A stretch of DNA of 57,202 bases from an uncultured Rivibacter sp. (GTDB lineage Bacteria > Pseudomonadota > Gammaproteobacteria > Burkholderiales > Burkholderiaceae), in the NCBI GenBank assembly GCA_946481025.1, contig CAMLNA010000012.1, positions 1 to 57,202 of the forward strand, written 5' to 3'. Numbering within the stretch: position 1 is the stretch's first letter; each line of letters opens with the position of its first letter. The notes below the pieces were generated by a model. That model made no database searches and was not told where the DNA came from. It worked only from the letters and a program-made list of their open reading frames with translations. Positions 43,136 through 55,156 of this stretch are shown one piece after another. A program made the position numbers and the translations under genes.

Positions 43136-43730
43136 GCTCGCGCTCCAGGATTTGCAGCTCTTCCAGTGTGTTGGCGTTGGCGAAGGCCTGTGGATCGTCG
43201 TCGAAGGCGACGGCCACCATGTCGTGCTCGCGCATCCAGCGCTCGACCTGCCGCTCGCCGCGGTCGAGATAGCCCTTCAGGCTGGGGGCGAGCGCGGTGC
43301 GAAGCAGGCAGCACACCGGCTGCGAGCGCCCGCCGGCCCAGGCCATGGCGATGCGGGCGTTCGGCTGCCGCGCGATCCCGGCGGTCAGCCGCGCCACCAG
43401 GTCCAGCGGCAGCAGCGGCGTATCGCAGGCCATGGTGACCAGCCAGGGCGTGCCGCAATGCGCCATGCCGGCGAGGAAGCCCGCCAGCGGGCCGGGATGG
43501 TCGGGCAGGGCATCGGGCCACACCGGCACCCCGAAGCTCGCGTACTGCTCGATGTTGCGATTCGCGTTGATGGCGACCTGGCCCACCTGCGGCCGCAGGC
43601 GCTCGATGGCGCGCAAGGCGAGCGGCTGGCCGCAGAAGGGTTGCAGCCCCTTGTCGATGCCCCCCATGCGGCTGCCGCGGCCGCCGGCGAGCACGAGGCC
43701 GGTGATGTCGGAACGGGGGATGTCGGCCAT
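43128..43730 (-). CDS. mobA: Molybdenum cofactor guanylyltransferase
   Basis: 200 residues. The nucleotide-binding loop LVLAGGRGSRMGGIDKGLQPF is the MobA signature, with later VTMACDTPLLPLDLVARL binding GMP/Mg. It transfers GMP from GTP to Mo-molybdopterin to form the MGD cofactor of DMSO-reductase-family enzymes. It lies 12 bp after moaA and overlaps the GNAT gene. Confidence 0.95.
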   Translation of the reverse strand: MADIPRSDITGLVLAGGRGSRMGGIDKGLQPFCGQPLALRAIERLRPQVGQVAINANRNIEQYASFGVPVWPDALPDHPGPLAGFLAGMAHCGTPWLVTMACDTPLLPLDLVARLTAGIARQPNARIAMAWAGGRSQPVCCLLRTALAPSLKGYLDRGERQVERWMREHDMVAVAFDDDPQAFANANTLEELQILEREHG

Positions 43731-43742
43731 GGGTCGTGCGCG

Positions 43743-44876
43743 TCAGCCGCCGATGTAGCTCATCTCGACCTTGGCGCTGCGCTCCGGTGCCTTGGCACTG
43801 CCGCGAAGTTCGGAGTAGCGGTCGTCGCGCTGCTGCCAGATGTGGCCGACGGCGGCCGCGATCTGCTCGTCGCTCGCGTTGCCGCGCAGCAGGCTGCGCA
43901 GGTCGTGCCCCTGGCTTGCGAACAGGCACAGGTAGAGCTGCCCTTCGGTCGACAGCCGCGCGCGGTTGCAGTCGCGGCAGAAGGCACGGGTCACGCTGGA
44001 GATCAGGCCGATCTCGCCGGCACCGTCGCGATAGGCCCAGCGCTCGGCGGTTTCGCCCGGGGTGTTGGCCGCGAGCGGCACGAGCGGGAATTCACGCCCG
44101 ATCCGCTCGAGCACCTCGGCCGACGGCAGCACCTGGTCCATGCGCCAGCCGTTGGTGACGCCCACGTCCATGTACTCGATGAAACGCAGCACGATGCCGC
44201 TGCCGCGGAAGTGGCGCGCCATCGGCAGGATCTCGTGGTCGTTGACGCCGCGCTGGACCACCATGTTGACCTTGATCGGCCCGAGCCCCGCCGCCTGTGC
44301 CGCCTCGATGCCGGCGAGCACGTCGGCCACCGGGAAGTCCATGTCGTTCATGCGACGGAACACGGCGTCGTCCAGGGCGTCGAGGCTCACGGTCACGCGC
44401 TGCAGGCCGGCGTCCTTCAGGGCGGGGGCCTTGCGCGCCAGCAGCGAGGCGTTGGTGGTGAGCGTGAGGTCGAGCGGCCGGCCTTCTGCAGTGCGCAGCC
44501 CCGCGAGCATGGCCACCAGCTTGTCGAGGTCCTTGCGCAGCAGCGGCTCGCCGCCGGTCAGGCGGATCTTCTGCACGCCGTGCGCGATGAACACCTTGGC
44601 CAGCCGCGTGATCTCCTCGAAGGTGAGCAGGTCCCTGTGCGGCAGGAAATGGTGGTCGCGGTCGAACACCGACTTGGGCATGCAGTAGCTGCAGCGGAAG
44701 TTGCAGCGGTCGGTGACCGAGATGCGCAGGTCGCGCAGCGGGCGCTGCCGGGTGTCCTGCAGCAGTCCGGTGGGCGCCGGCGCGGCGGCAGGCACTTGCG
44801 GCACGCGGCCGATCGACCGGTGGTCCACGAGGGGAATGCTGCGTTCAGCCATCGGGCGATTGTGCCTCGCGCCCAT
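43743..44876 (-). CDS. moaA: GTP 3',8-cyclase (molybdenum cofactor step 1)
   Basis: 377 residues. Radical SAM cluster CNFRCSYC (Cys58, 62, 65); second, substrate-side 4Fe-4S cluster [30 protein letters not shown] matches the SAM-contacting GGE motif. The C-terminus EMSYIGG has the conserved GG tail. It converts GTP to 3',8-cyclo-GTP, which MoaC completes elsewhere. An N-terminal extension of about 40 residues precedes the family core. Heads the moaA-mobA-GNAT run. Confidence 0.96.
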   Translation of the reverse strand: MGARHNRPMAERSIPLVDHRSIGRVPQVPAAAPAPTGLLQDTRQRPLRDLRISVTDRCNFRCSYCMPKSVFDRDHHFLPHRDLLTFEEITRLAKVFIAHGVQKIRLTGGEPLLRKDLDKLVAMLAGLRTAEGRPLDLTLTTNASLLARKAPALKDAGLQRVTVSLDALDDAVFRRMNDMDFPVADVLAGIEAAQAAGLGPIKVNMVVQRGVNDHEILPMARHFRGSGIVLRFIEYMDVGVTNGWRMDQVLPSAEVLERIGREFPLVPLAANTPGETAERWAYRDGAGEIGLISSVTRAFCRDCNRARLSTEGQLYLCLFASQGHDLRSLLRGNASDEQIAAAVGHIWQQRDDRYSELRGSAKAPERSAKVEMSYIGG

Positions 44877-44921
44877 GCGGCGCAGCGGCCCCCGCAGGAG
44901 TCGGCCCCCCGGACTCCAGGG

Positions 44922-45677
44922 TCAGTCGGCCGCGCGCGGCGCGACCATGGCACGGGCCGCACCGGCGGCCGTGGGCGGCACGACAGCGGCGGGCGAGGCG
45001 GTGGCGTTGCCTGCCTCAACGACGGCCGGTGCCGCCTGCCCCGCCTCGGCGGCCTGGGCGGACGATGACGGCGGCGCGCGGCGGGCGCCGTTGTAGCGCT
45101 TGGTCCAGTAGGCCACCCGCATGTCTTCGATGCGCACTTCGCCGCCGCTGCGCGGCGAGTGGATGAACTTGTTGTCTCCCACGTAGATGCCCACGTGCGA
45201 GAAGGCGCGCTTCATGGTGTTGAAGAACACCAGGTCGCCGGGCTTGAGCTCGTCGCGCTTGATCTGCAGCAGCCCGCCGGCGCGCGCCTGCTCCTCGGAG
45301 CGGCGCGGCAGCACCAGGCCCAGGCTCATCTCGAAGATGTGGCGGGTGAAGCCGCTGCAGTCGAAGCCGGCCTCGGCCGACTGGCCGCCGCGCTTGTATG
45401 GCACGCCGAGGAAGTTCATGGCCGACAGCACCAGGTCGGACGCCACGTTGGAGGCCTTGGTGCGCACCTGCTGCACGAAGCTGGGCGCGGCGGTGGGCGC
45501 AGCCTCTGCGGGCGGCGGCGCCACCGGGGTGTTGAGCAGCCCCTTTTCCTGGAGGAGGCGGGTCACCGCGTCTTGCGGCTCCGGCGCGGCCTGGGCGGCC
45601 GACACCAGCGCGAGCGCGCCGAGCAGCACGCCCATTCGCATGCGACCCGGCAAGCGCTGACCCGACAACCTTTTCAT
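44922..45677 (-). CDS. NlpC/P60 (C40) peptidoglycan endopeptidase
   Basis: 251 residues. The signal peptide ends near SAAQA-AP (30). The NlpC/P60 domain has catalytic Cys107 (AGFDCSGFTRHIF), His161 (FSHVGIYVGDNKFIH) and His173. The C-terminal 50 residues are Ala/Pro-rich and low-complexity. It should cleave peptide stems of murein in the periplasm. I chose the ATG at 45677 (MKRLSGQRLPGRM) because the longer frame upstream has no signal-peptide character. Confidence 0.88.
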   Translation of the reverse strand: MKRLSGQRLPGRMRMGVLLGALALVSAAQAAPEPQDAVTRLLQEKGLLNTPVAPPPAEAAPTAAPSFVQQVRTKASNVASDLVLSAMNFLGVPYKRGGQSAEAGFDCSGFTRHIFEMSLGLVLPRRSEEQARAGGLLQIKRDELKPGDLVFFNTMKRAFSHVGIYVGDNKFIHSPRSGGEVRIEDMRVAYWTKRYNGARRAPPSSSAQAAEAGQAAPAVVEAGNATASPAAVVPPTAAGAARAMVAPRAAD

Positions 45678-45765
45678 GGGGCGGCAGGTTAGTGCACGGC
45701 AGCGGCCACCGTCAAGGAAAAAAGCCTTTGTTTTCGGGCGCTTAGAGCGGGTTTGCGAGGATGGA

Positions 45766-45849
45766 ATGAAGTTCTCCCCGCAGGCACAAGAGGACGCGCT
45801 GCGCCGCTTTGCCGCGGGGTTGATCGGCATCAACATCCAGGCCCCGTGA
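45766..45849 (+). CDS. Possible 27-residue leader ORF upstream of prpE
   Basis: ATG with a GAGG 5 nt upstream opens a 27-codon frame (starts MKFSPQAQEDALRRF, ends GINIQAP). It ends 54 bp before prpE, and a perfect 8-bp hairpin follows at 45855-45874. No recognisable domain. It may be a regulatory leader peptide or a chance frame; only the ribosome-binding site and hairpin argue for it. Confidence 0.3.
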   Translation: MKFSPQAQEDALRRFAAGLIGINIQAP

Positions 45850-45854
45850 AGTCA

Positions 45855-45874
45855 GTCACGCGTCAGCGCGTGAC
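45855..45874 (+). promoter_or_regulatory. Inverted repeat in the prpE leader
   Basis: Perfect stem GTCACGCG-TCAG-CGCGTGAC, 29 bp before the prpE ATG and 6 bp after the small upstream ORF. No U-tract follows, so it is not an intrinsic terminator. It could be an operator dyad or an RNA hairpin in the leader. Confidence 0.45.
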
Positions 45875-45903
45875 CCTGCAATGGGCCGCCGAGGAGACCC
45901 GCC

Positions 45904-47805
45904 ATGACGAGCTATGCCGACTTCTACCGCCGTTCGATCCAGGATCGCGACGCCTTCTGGGCCGAGCAGGCGCAACTCATCGATTGGCAGCGGCCGTTCG
46001 AACGGGTCTGCGACCACGACCGGCCGCCGTTTGCGAAATGGTTCTGCGGCGGCCTCACCAACCTGTGCCACAACGCGGTCGACCGCCACCTGGCCGAACG
46101 GGCCGACCAGAACGCGCTGATCTGGGTTTCCACCGAGGTGGAGCAGGAGCGCATCTACAGCTTCCGCGAGCTGCATGTCGAGGTGCAGCGCATGGCGGCG
46201 GTGCTGCAGAGCCTGGGGGTCGGGCAGGGCGACCGGGTGCTGATCTACATGCCCATGATTCCCGAGGCGGTGTTCGCCATGCTGGCCTGCACCCGCATCG
46301 GCGCGATTCATTCAGTGGTGTTCGGCGGTTTCGCCAGCGTGTCGCTGGCCAGCCGCATCGACGATGCGAAGCCGAAGGTGGTGGTCAGCGCCGACGCGGG
46401 TTCGCGCGGCGGCAAGGTGCTCGCCTACAAGCCGCTGCTCGACGAGGCCTTGCGGCTGGCGCAGCAACCGCCGCAGAAGGTGCTGCTGGTGGACCGCGGG
46501 CTGGCGCCGATGGACCGCGTGGCCGGTCGCGACGTGGACTACGCCACCCAGCGCGAAGCCCAGCTGGACGCCCGGGTGCCCTGCACCTGGGTGGACGCCA
46601 CCCACCCGAGCTACACCCTCTACACCAGCGGCACCACCGGCAAGCCCAAGGGGGTGCAGCGCGACACCGGCGGCTACGCGGTGGCGCTGGCCGCCAGCAT
46701 GAAGCACATCTTCTGCGGCCGGGCCGGCGAGACCTACTTCTCCACCAGCGACATCGGCTGGGTGGTGGGGCACAGCTACATCGTCTACGGCCCGCTGATC
46801 GCCGGCATGGCGACCGTGCTGTACGAAGGCCTGCCGATCCGGCCCGATGCGGCGATCTGGTGGTCGATCGTCGAGAAGTACAAGGTGACGGTGATGTTCA
46901 GCGCGCCCACGGCGGTGCGGGTGCTGAAGAAGCAGGACCCGGCAGCGCTCGCCAGGCACGACCTCGGCTCCCTGCGCGCACTGTTCCTGGCCGGCGAGCC
47001 GCTCGACGAACCCACTTCAGACTGGATCGCCCGCGCCCTGGGCAAGCCCGTCATCGACAACTACTGGCAGACCGAAACCGGCTGGCCCATCCTCACCATC
47101 GCCAACGGCGTCGAAAAGAAGCCCTCGAAGCTGGGCTCGCCCGGCGTGCCGATGTACGGCTACGACGTGAAGCTGCTGCACGAGGTGACCGGCGAGGAGC
47201 TCACCGAGCCGGGCCAGAAGGGGGTGGTGGCCATCGCCGGGCCGCTGCCGCCGGGCTGCATGCAGACGGTGTGGGGCAACGACGAGCGCTTCGTCTCCAC
47301 CTACTGGAGCAGCTTCCCCGGCCGGCAGGCGTACTCCACCTTCGACTGGGGCATCCGCGACGCCGACGGCTACTACTTCATCCTCGGCCGCACCGACGAC
47401 GTGCTCAACGTGGCCGGGCACCGGCTGGGCACGCGCGAGATCGAGGAAAGCATCTCGAGCCATCCGAACGTGGCCGAGGTGGCCGTCGTGGGCGTGGCCG
47501 ACCCGCTCAAGGGCCAGGTCGCCATGGCCTTCGCGGTGGTGAAGGACGCTTCGAAGATCGCGACCGAGGCCGACACATTGAAGCTCGAGGGCGAGATCAT
47601 GAAGCGGGTGGACGAGCAGCTCGGCGCGGTGGCGCGGCCGGCGCGCGTGAGATTCGTCACGGTGCTGCCGAAGACCCGTTCCGGCAAGTTGCTGCGCCGT
47701 GCCATCCAGGCCGTCTGCGAGGGGCGTGACCTGGGCGACCTCACCACCATCGAGGACCCCGCGGCGCTCGAGCAGATCCGCGCGCTGGTTGCCGCGTCGC
47801 GATAG
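45904..47805 (+). CDS. prpE: Propionate-CoA ligase
   Basis: 633 residues, the usual PrpE length. Starts MTSYADFYRRSIQDRDAFWAEQA and carries the PrpE-type segments RPPFAKWFCGGLTNLCHNAVDR and YTSGTTGKPKGVQRDTGGYAVAL (AMP-binding P-loop), DNYWQTETGWPI, and the acylated Lys region PKTRSGKLLRRAIQAVCEGR. It activates propionate to propionyl-CoA through an acyl-AMP. The other methylcitrate-cycle genes (prpBCD) are not in this window. A terminator follows. Confidence 0.94.
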   Translation: MTSYADFYRRSIQDRDAFWAEQAQLIDWQRPFERVCDHDRPPFAKWFCGGLTNLCHNAVDRHLAERADQNALIWVSTEVEQERIYSFRELHVEVQRMAAVLQSLGVGQGDRVLIYMPMIPEAVFAMLACTRIGAIHSVVFGGFASVSLASRIDDAKPKVVVSADAGSRGGKVLAYKPLLDEALRLAQQPPQKVLLVDRGLAPMDRVAGRDVDYATQREAQLDARVPCTWVDATHPSYTLYTSGTTGKPKGVQRDTGGYAVALAASMKHIFCGRAGETYFSTSDIGWVVGHSYIVYGPLIAGMATVLYEGLPIRPDAAIWWSIVEKYKVTVMFSAPTAVRVLKKQDPAALARHDLGSLRALFLAGEPLDEPTSDWIARALGKPVIDNYWQTETGWPILTIANGVEKKPSKLGSPGVPMYGYDVKLLHEVTGEELTEPGQKGVVAIAGPLPPGCMQTVWGNDERFVSTYWSSFPGRQAYSTFDWGIRDADGYYFILGRTDDVLNVAGHRLGTREIEESISSHPNVAEVAVVGVADPLKGQVAMAFAVVKDASKIATEADTLKLEGEIMKRVDEQLGAVARPARVRFVTVLPKTRSGKLLRRAIQAVCEGRDLGDLTTIEDPAALEQIRALVAASR

Positions 47806-47827
47806 GTTTTTCGGGTCTCGCGATAAT

Positions 47828-47857
47828 GCCGCCGCCGCGGGAGGGGCGGCGCTTTTT
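47828..47857 (+). terminator. Intrinsic terminator of prpE
   Basis: GCCGCC...GGCGGC stem closed over a GC-rich loop and followed by GCTTTTTG, starting about 20 nt after the prpE stop. Confidence 0.75.
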
Positions 47858-47958
47858 GCCACTGACGAAACTCGTCGTTTCGACGGTGGTCCTGCGCTTG
47901 CTTGCCTCCTGGGGAAACCTGCTCTCACGCCCCCACGAAACACAGGAGGAAGTTCTTC

Positions 47959-48408
47959 ATGAAGCGAGTGTTGTTGGTCGCCCTTGCGAGCGCCGGCCTG
48001 GCCGGTGCGTTGCCTGCTTCGGCGCAGTTCGCAAAACCCGAGGAGGCGATCAAGTACCGCCAGAGCACGATGAGCGTGCTGGGTGCCCATTTCGGTCGCA
48101 TCGGTGCCATGGCCAGCGGCCGTGCGCCGTTCGACGGCAAGGCTGCCGCCGAGAACGCCGACGTGGTGGCCTATGTGGCCAAGCTTACGTTCACCGGCTT
48201 CGTGCCCGGCACCGAAAAGGGCAGCAAGTCGAAGCCGGAGGTCTGGACCGAGGCCGACGACTTCAAGAAAGGCGCGGCGAAGATGCAGGAAGAGGTGGTG
48301 AAGCTCAATGCCGCCGCCAAGACCGGCGATCTCGCGCAGATCAAGGCCACCTTCGGCGCCGCCGCAAAAACCTGCAAGAGCTGCCACGACGACTTCAAGG
48401 TGCAGTAG
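47959..48408 (+). CDS. Cytochrome c' (class II c-type cytochrome)
   Basis: 149 residues. Signal peptide cleaved near ASAQ (about residue 22). The single haem-binding motif CKSCH lies 8 residues from the C-terminus, as in four-helix-bundle class II cytochromes, and the N-terminal KPEEAIKYRQSTM segment holds the likely sixth-ligand/NO-side residues. Periplasmic electron or NO/CO-binding role. The ribosome-binding site AGGAGGA precedes the ATG at 47959. Confidence 0.92.
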   Translation: MKRVLLVALASAGLAGALPASAQFAKPEEAIKYRQSTMSVLGAHFGRIGAMASGRAPFDGKAAAENADVVAYVAKLTFTGFVPGTEKGSKSKPEVWTEADDFKKGAAKMQEEVVKLNAAAKTGDLAQIKATFGAAAKTCKSCHDDFKVQ

Positions 48409-48410
48409 GG

Positions 48411-48490
48411 CCCACCCCCTACGCGCTTCGCGCGCCCCCTCAAGGGGGCGACACCGGCGGACCGGCGGAGCCGGATCCGCGGTGTCCACC
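48411..48490. repeat. Intergenic palindromic repeat, family A copy 2
   Basis: About 80 bp directly after the cytochrome c' stop. It shares CCCCCTCAAGGGGGCGA and GGCGGAGCCGGATCCGCGG with the copy at 33371-33448, plus a similar GC-rich 5' hairpin (GCGCGCTTCGCGCGC-like). The rest of the gap to sdaA (48491-48607) is GC-rich and shows no gene. Confidence 0.75.
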
Positions 48491-48607
48491 GGGATGTCGC
48501 CGCCGCGCGGGGCGCGGCCGCTCCGCGGCGCGCAAGTGCCACCACGTGGCGCTCAGCGAGAGGGGTGGGTGTCACTCCAGCGGGCCGCCCCCCCCCATGG
48601 AGGGACA

Positions 48608-49999
48608 TCAGCATTCGATGATGTTTACCGCCAAGCCACCGCGGGCGGTTTCCTTGTATTTGGTCTTCATGTCGGCGCCGGTCTCCCACATGGTCTTGAT
48701 GACCTTGTCGAGGCTCACATGGTGGGTGCCGTCGCCGCGCAGCGCCATGCGGGCGGCATTGATGGCCTTCACCGAGGCGATGGCGTTGCGCTCGATGCAC
48801 GGGATCTGCACCAGCCCGCCCACGGGGTCGCAGGTGAGCCCCAGGTGGTGCTCCATGCCGATCTCGGCGGCGTTTTCAGCCTGGGCGGGCGAGCCGCCCG
48901 TCACGGCGGCCAGCGCGCCGGCGGCCATGGAGCAGGCCACGCCCACTTCGCCCTGGCAGCCCACCTCCGCCCCGGAGATCGAGGCGTTTTCCTTGTAGAG
49001 GATGCCGATCGCGCCGGCGGTGAGCAGGAAGTCGACGACGCCCTGGTCGGTGGCACCCGGCGCGAAGCGGGCGTAGTAGTGCAGCACCGCCGGGATGATG
49101 CCGGCCGCGCCGTTGGTGGGCGCGGTGACGACCCGCCCGCCGGCGGCGTTTTCCTCGTTGACCGCGAGCGCGTAGAGGTTCACCCAGTCCATCACCTGCA
49201 AGGGGTCGCGCAGTGCCGCCTCGGGGTTGGCGGTGAGGTCGCGGTAGAGATTCGCCGCCCGACGCTTGACCTTGAAACCGCCGGGCAGCACGCCTTCGTT
49301 ACGGCAGCCGCGTGCCACGCAGTCCTGCATCACCCGCCAGATCTTCAGCAGGCCTGCGTCGATCTCGGCATCGCTGCGCCAGTGCCGCTCGTTGCGCCGC
49401 ATGATCTCGGCGATGGAACACTGCTCGCGCGCGGTGAGCGCCAGCAGCTCGGCGCCGGTCTTGAAGGGGAAGGGCAGCACGGTCGCATCGGGTGCGATCA
49501 CCTTCTGCTTCTCGCCGTCGGCCGCCACCTCGTCGCTCACCACGAAGCCGCCCCCGACCGAGTAGTACACACGCGACTGCAGCTCGTTGCCCGACGCATC
49601 GAAGGCAACGAAGCGCATGCCGTTGGCATGAAAGGGCAGGGTCTGGCGGCGCAGGAACAGCAGGTCGGTGCTCTCGTCGAAGGCCAGCTCATGACGGCCC
49701 AGCAATGAAATGCGACGCTGCTGGCGGATGCCATCGAGCACCCCGGGAATGGCTTCGACGTCGACCGTGTCGGGCTCATGCCCGGCCAGCCCCAGCAGCA
49801 CGGCCTTGTCGCTGCCGTGGCCCTTGCCGGTGGCGCCGAGCGAGCCGTACAGCTCGCACAGCACACGCGCCGTGCGGGGCAGATGCCCTTCATGATCGAG
49901 CCGCAGCACGAACAGCCGCGCGGCGCGCATCGGTCCGACGGTGTGCGAGCTGCTCGGTCCGATGCCGATCTTGAACAGGTCGAAGACGGAAACAGCCAT
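48608..49999 (-). CDS. sdaA: L-serine ammonia-lyase (iron-sulfur type)
   Basis: 463 residues, single-chain SdaA form. Starts [23 protein letters not shown], the beta-domain signature. The alpha domain has [32 protein letters not shown] and a C-terminal segment with [16 protein letters not shown]. The cysteines in [19 protein letters not shown] and IPCIE are the likely 4Fe-4S ligands. It deaminates serine to pyruvate. Last gene of the riboswitch-headed glycine/threonine run, 30 bp after the hydrolase gene. Confidence 0.95.
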   Translation of the reverse strand: MAVSVFDLFKIGIGPSSSHTVGPMRAARLFVLRLDHEGHLPRTARVLCELYGSLGATGKGHGSDKAVLLGLAGHEPDTVDVEAIPGVLDGIRQQRRISLLGRHELAFDESTDLLFLRRQTLPFHANGMRFVAFDASGNELQSRVYYSVGGGFVVSDEVAADGEKQKVIAPDATVLPFPFKTGAELLALTAREQCSIAEIMRRNERHWRSDAEIDAGLLKIWRVMQDCVARGCRNEGVLPGGFKVKRRAANLYRDLTANPEAALRDPLQVMDWVNLYALAVNEENAAGGRVVTAPTNGAAGIIPAVLHYYARFAPGATDQGVVDFLLTAGAIGILYKENASISGAEVGCQGEVGVACSMAAGALAAVTGGSPAQAENAAEIGMEHHLGLTCDPVGGLVQIPCIERNAIASVKAINAARMALRGDGTHHVSLDKVIKTMWETGADMKTKYKETARGGLAVNIIEC

Positions 50000-50029
50000 G
50001 ACTGGAAGACCTCGGTTCGCGGTTGGGGT

Positions 50030-50893
50030 TCAGCGCACGGCGGCGATCAGCGCCTCGCGCACCTGGTGCTGCACGTCCGGCCGCACCAGGGCATCGACAT
50101 GCTCGCCCTCGTCGACGCCGATCCAGCGCTTGGGCTCGGGCGCCGCCGCGAAGATCCGCTCGCCGTGGTGCTGCGGCACGACGATGTCGCGGCTGCCGTG
50201 CACCACGAGCAGCGGCACCCGGATCCGTGCCGCCGCGGCGACGGGATCGTCCTTGTCGCCCGGCAGCGTGGGAATGAGCAAGGGCCCCAGCACGCCGACC
50301 GGGCCGATGTGTTCGAGCGCCTCGCGGGCGATGCCGCGATAGCTGCTGAAGGCCGAGTCGATGACGAGCAGGCGGATGCCGGCGGAGTCTTGTGCTACGG
50401 CGCGCAGGGCGGTGGCGCCGCCCAGGCTCTGGCCGATGACCACCAGCCGCTGCGGGTCCACGCCCGGCAGCGTGCGCACGTGCTCGAGCGCGGCCAGCGT
50501 GTCCGCCACCACGCCGGCCAGGCTGTGCGAGCCGTTCGACCGGCCGTAGCCGCGGTAGTCGAAGGTCAGCAGGTTGAAGCCGGCGGCGGGCAGCCAGGCC
50601 ACCAGCGGCAGGTGGTTGCTGATGTTGGCCGCATTGCCGTGCACGTGCAGCACGGTGCCGAGCGCAGGCCCGCGCGCCGGCATCCACCAGGCATGCAGCG
50701 TGGAGCCCTCCGGCCCCGGGATGTGCAGGTCCTGCGACTGCAGCCCATGCGCCTGCGGCGTCGTGTAGACCACCTTGTCGGGGTAGAAGAAGTAGCGCTC
50801 CGTGAAGCTTGCGAACATGTCGCCTCCACAGGCCGTCAGGGCGCCCGCACCGAGCGCGACGAGGAACAGCAGGACCCGCCGCTGCGCATGCAC
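50030..50893 (-). CDS. Alpha/beta-hydrolase lipoprotein
   Basis: 287 residues. The N-terminal hydrophobic segment ends in LTAC, a plausible lipobox (Cys22). The catalytic triad is visible: nucleophile Ser156 (VIGQSLGGA), Asp236 (HGSRDIVVP) and His265 (EGEHVD). The oxyanion-side motif HGNAANI and DYRGYGRSNG resemble the BEM46/ABHD13-like family. Substrate unknown. It starts with GTG 1 bp after the ltaE stop, so it is probably cotranslated with an amino-acid catabolic gene without an obvious metabolic link. Confidence 0.85.
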   Translation of the reverse strand: MHAQRRVLLFLVALGAGALTACGGDMFASFTERYFFYPDKVVYTTPQAHGLQSQDLHIPGPEGSTLHAWWMPARGPALGTVLHVHGNAANISNHLPLVAWLPAAGFNLLTFDYRGYGRSNGSHSLAGVVADTLAALEHVRTLPGVDPQRLVVIGQSLGGATALRAVAQDSAGIRLLVIDSAFSSYRGIAREALEHIGPVGVLGPLLIPTLPGDKDDPVAAAARIRVPLLVVHGSRDIVVPQHHGERIFAAAPEPKRWIGVDEGEHVDALVRPDVQHQVREALIAAVR

Positions 50894-50894
50894 C

Positions 50895-51944
50895 TCACGC
50901 CCCGCATGCCTTCCTGATGTCGGCGGCGAACGCGTCCACCGCCTCGGGCGTGGTGTCCCAGGCGCACATCAGCCGGCAGCCGCCGCCCGCGATGAAGTCG
51001 TAGAACTTCCAGCCTTGCCCATGCAGCGCGTCGATGGCCGGCCGCGGCAGGAAAGCGAACACCGCGTTGGCCTGCGGCGGGTGCATCACCCGCACGCCCG
51101 GCACGCCGGCGATGCGCTCATGCAGCCGCTGCGCCATGGCGTTCGCGTGCCGCGCGTTGCGCAGCCACACGTCGTTCTCGAGCATGCCGATCCACGGTGC
51201 CGAGATGAAGCGCATCTTCGAAGCCAGCTGCCCGGCCTGCTTGACGCGGTAGGCGAAGTCTTCGCTGAGCGCACGGTCGAAGAACACCACCGCCTCGCCG
51301 ACCGGCAGGCCGTTCTTGGTGCCGCCGAAACACAGCACGTCCACGCCGGCACGCCAGGTGATGTCGCTCGGGTGGCAGCCCAGCGCCGCCACCGCATTGG
51401 CGAAGCGGGCGCCGTCCATGTGCACCTTGAGCTGGCGCCGCTTCGCGATGGCCGAGATGGCGCGCACCTCTTCCACCGTGTAGAGCGTGCCCAGCTCGGT
51501 GGCCTGCGTGAGGCTCACCACCTTGGGCTTGGGGTAGTGGATGTCGTCGCGCTTGGTGACGAGCTGCTCCACCGCGTCGGGCGTGAGCTTGCCGAGCCGG
51601 GCCGCGTCGCTCGTGCCTTCGGCCACCAGCAGCTTGGAGCCGTTGGAAAAGAACTCCGGGCCGCCGCACTCGTCGGTCTCGATGTGCGCGACCGTCGTGC
51701 AGATCACCGAGTGGTAGCTCTGGCACAAGGAGGCCAGCGCCAGCGAGTTGGCCGCCGTGCCGTTGAAGACGAAGTAGACGTCGCAATCGGCCTGGAACAG
51801 CTCGCGCAGCCGGTCCGACACCCGCTGGGTCCATTCGTCTTCGCCGTAGCCCGGCTGGTGGCCGCTGGCGTTGGCCTCGAGGAACCAGTGAAGCGCCTCG
51901 GGGCAGATGCCGGCGTAGTTGTCGCTCGCGAAGTGTTCAGTCAT
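50895..51944 (-). CDS. ltaE: Low-specificity L-threonine aldolase
   Basis: 349 residues, fold-type I PLP enzyme. PLP-binding Lys210 in CFGGTKNGLPVGEA; HMDGARFANAVAAL holds the Asp-x-x-Arg that contacts the cofactor; MTEHFASDNYAGICPEAL is a typical start. It cleaves threonine/allo-threonine to glycine and acetaldehyde, feeding the cleavage system encoded upstream. The start codon at 51944 lies exactly at the edge of the first 88-bp repeat unit, so the repeat supplies its ribosome-binding region. Confidence 0.92.
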   Translation of the reverse strand: MTEHFASDNYAGICPEALHWFLEANASGHQPGYGEDEWTQRVSDRLRELFQADCDVYFVFNGTAANSLALASLCQSYHSVICTTVAHIETDECGGPEFFSNGSKLLVAEGTSDAARLGKLTPDAVEQLVTKRDDIHYPKPKVVSLTQATELGTLYTVEEVRAISAIAKRRQLKVHMDGARFANAVAALGCHPSDITWRAGVDVLCFGGTKNGLPVGEAVVFFDRALSEDFAYRVKQAGQLASKMRFISAPWIGMLENDVWLRNARHANAMAQRLHERIAGVPGVRVMHPPQANAVFAFLPRPAIDALHGQGWKFYDFIAGGGCRLMCAWDTTPEAVDAFAADIRKACGA

Positions 51945-52029
51945 GACGACCCCTCGACGGGTGAAATACACCCGCCACTCCCCCGAGGGAAGGCGGGCCT
52001 TGCTTGGGGCGGCCCGGCGCGGCGGCCCG
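51942..52029 (+). repeat. 88-bp repeat family B, copy 1 (tandem)
   Basis: Unit beginning CATGACGACCCCTCGACGGG and ending GCGCGGCGGCCCG, containing CCCCGAGGG and TTGCTTGGGGCGGCCCGG. It abuts copy 2 head to tail. Its first three bases are the complement of the ltaE start codon. Confidence 0.85.
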
Positions 52030-52117
52030 CATGACGACCCCTCGACAGGTGGAATCCACCCGCCGCTCCCCGAGGGGAGGCGGGCCTTGCTTGGGGCGGC
52101 CCGGCGCGGCGGCCCGC
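52030..52117 (+). repeat. 88-bp repeat family B, copy 2 (tandem)
   Basis: Nearly identical to copy 1: CATGACGACCCCTCGACAGG at the start, a perfect CTCCCCGAGGGGAG palindrome in the middle and GGGCGGCCCGGCGCGGCGG at the end. It lies just after the gcvP stop (52134) in the direction of transcription. Confidence 0.85.
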
Positions 52118-52133
52118 CCGGCTTCGAGCGACT

Positions 52134-55028
<2,895 letters not shown>

Positions 55029-55070
55029 GGCGGTGTACAGCTGGTTTGAACAGGGGGACGTTTGGCGAGT

Positions 55071-55155
55071 GCGGGCCGCCGCGCCGGGCCGCCCCAAGCA
55101 GGGCCCGCCTCCCCTCGGGGAGCGACCGGCGTACCCGCCGGTCGAGGGGCAGTCA
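55071..55155 (-). repeat. 88-bp repeat family B, copy 3 (inverted)
   Basis: The minus strand reads ATGACTGCCCCTCGACCGGC, then CTCCCCGAGGGGAGGCGGGC and GGGGCGGCCCGGCGCGGCGG: the same element as at 51942-52117 in the opposite orientation. It fills the gcvH-gcvP gap. Together the copies form an inverted repeat around gcvP with a spacer of about 3 kb. Confidence 0.85.
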
Positions 55156-55156
55156 T

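Noticed and set aside
48500..48607. GC-rich gap before sdaA examined for an RNA gene
   Set aside because: Contains GC palindromes and part of a repeat, but no conserved RNA core that I recognise.
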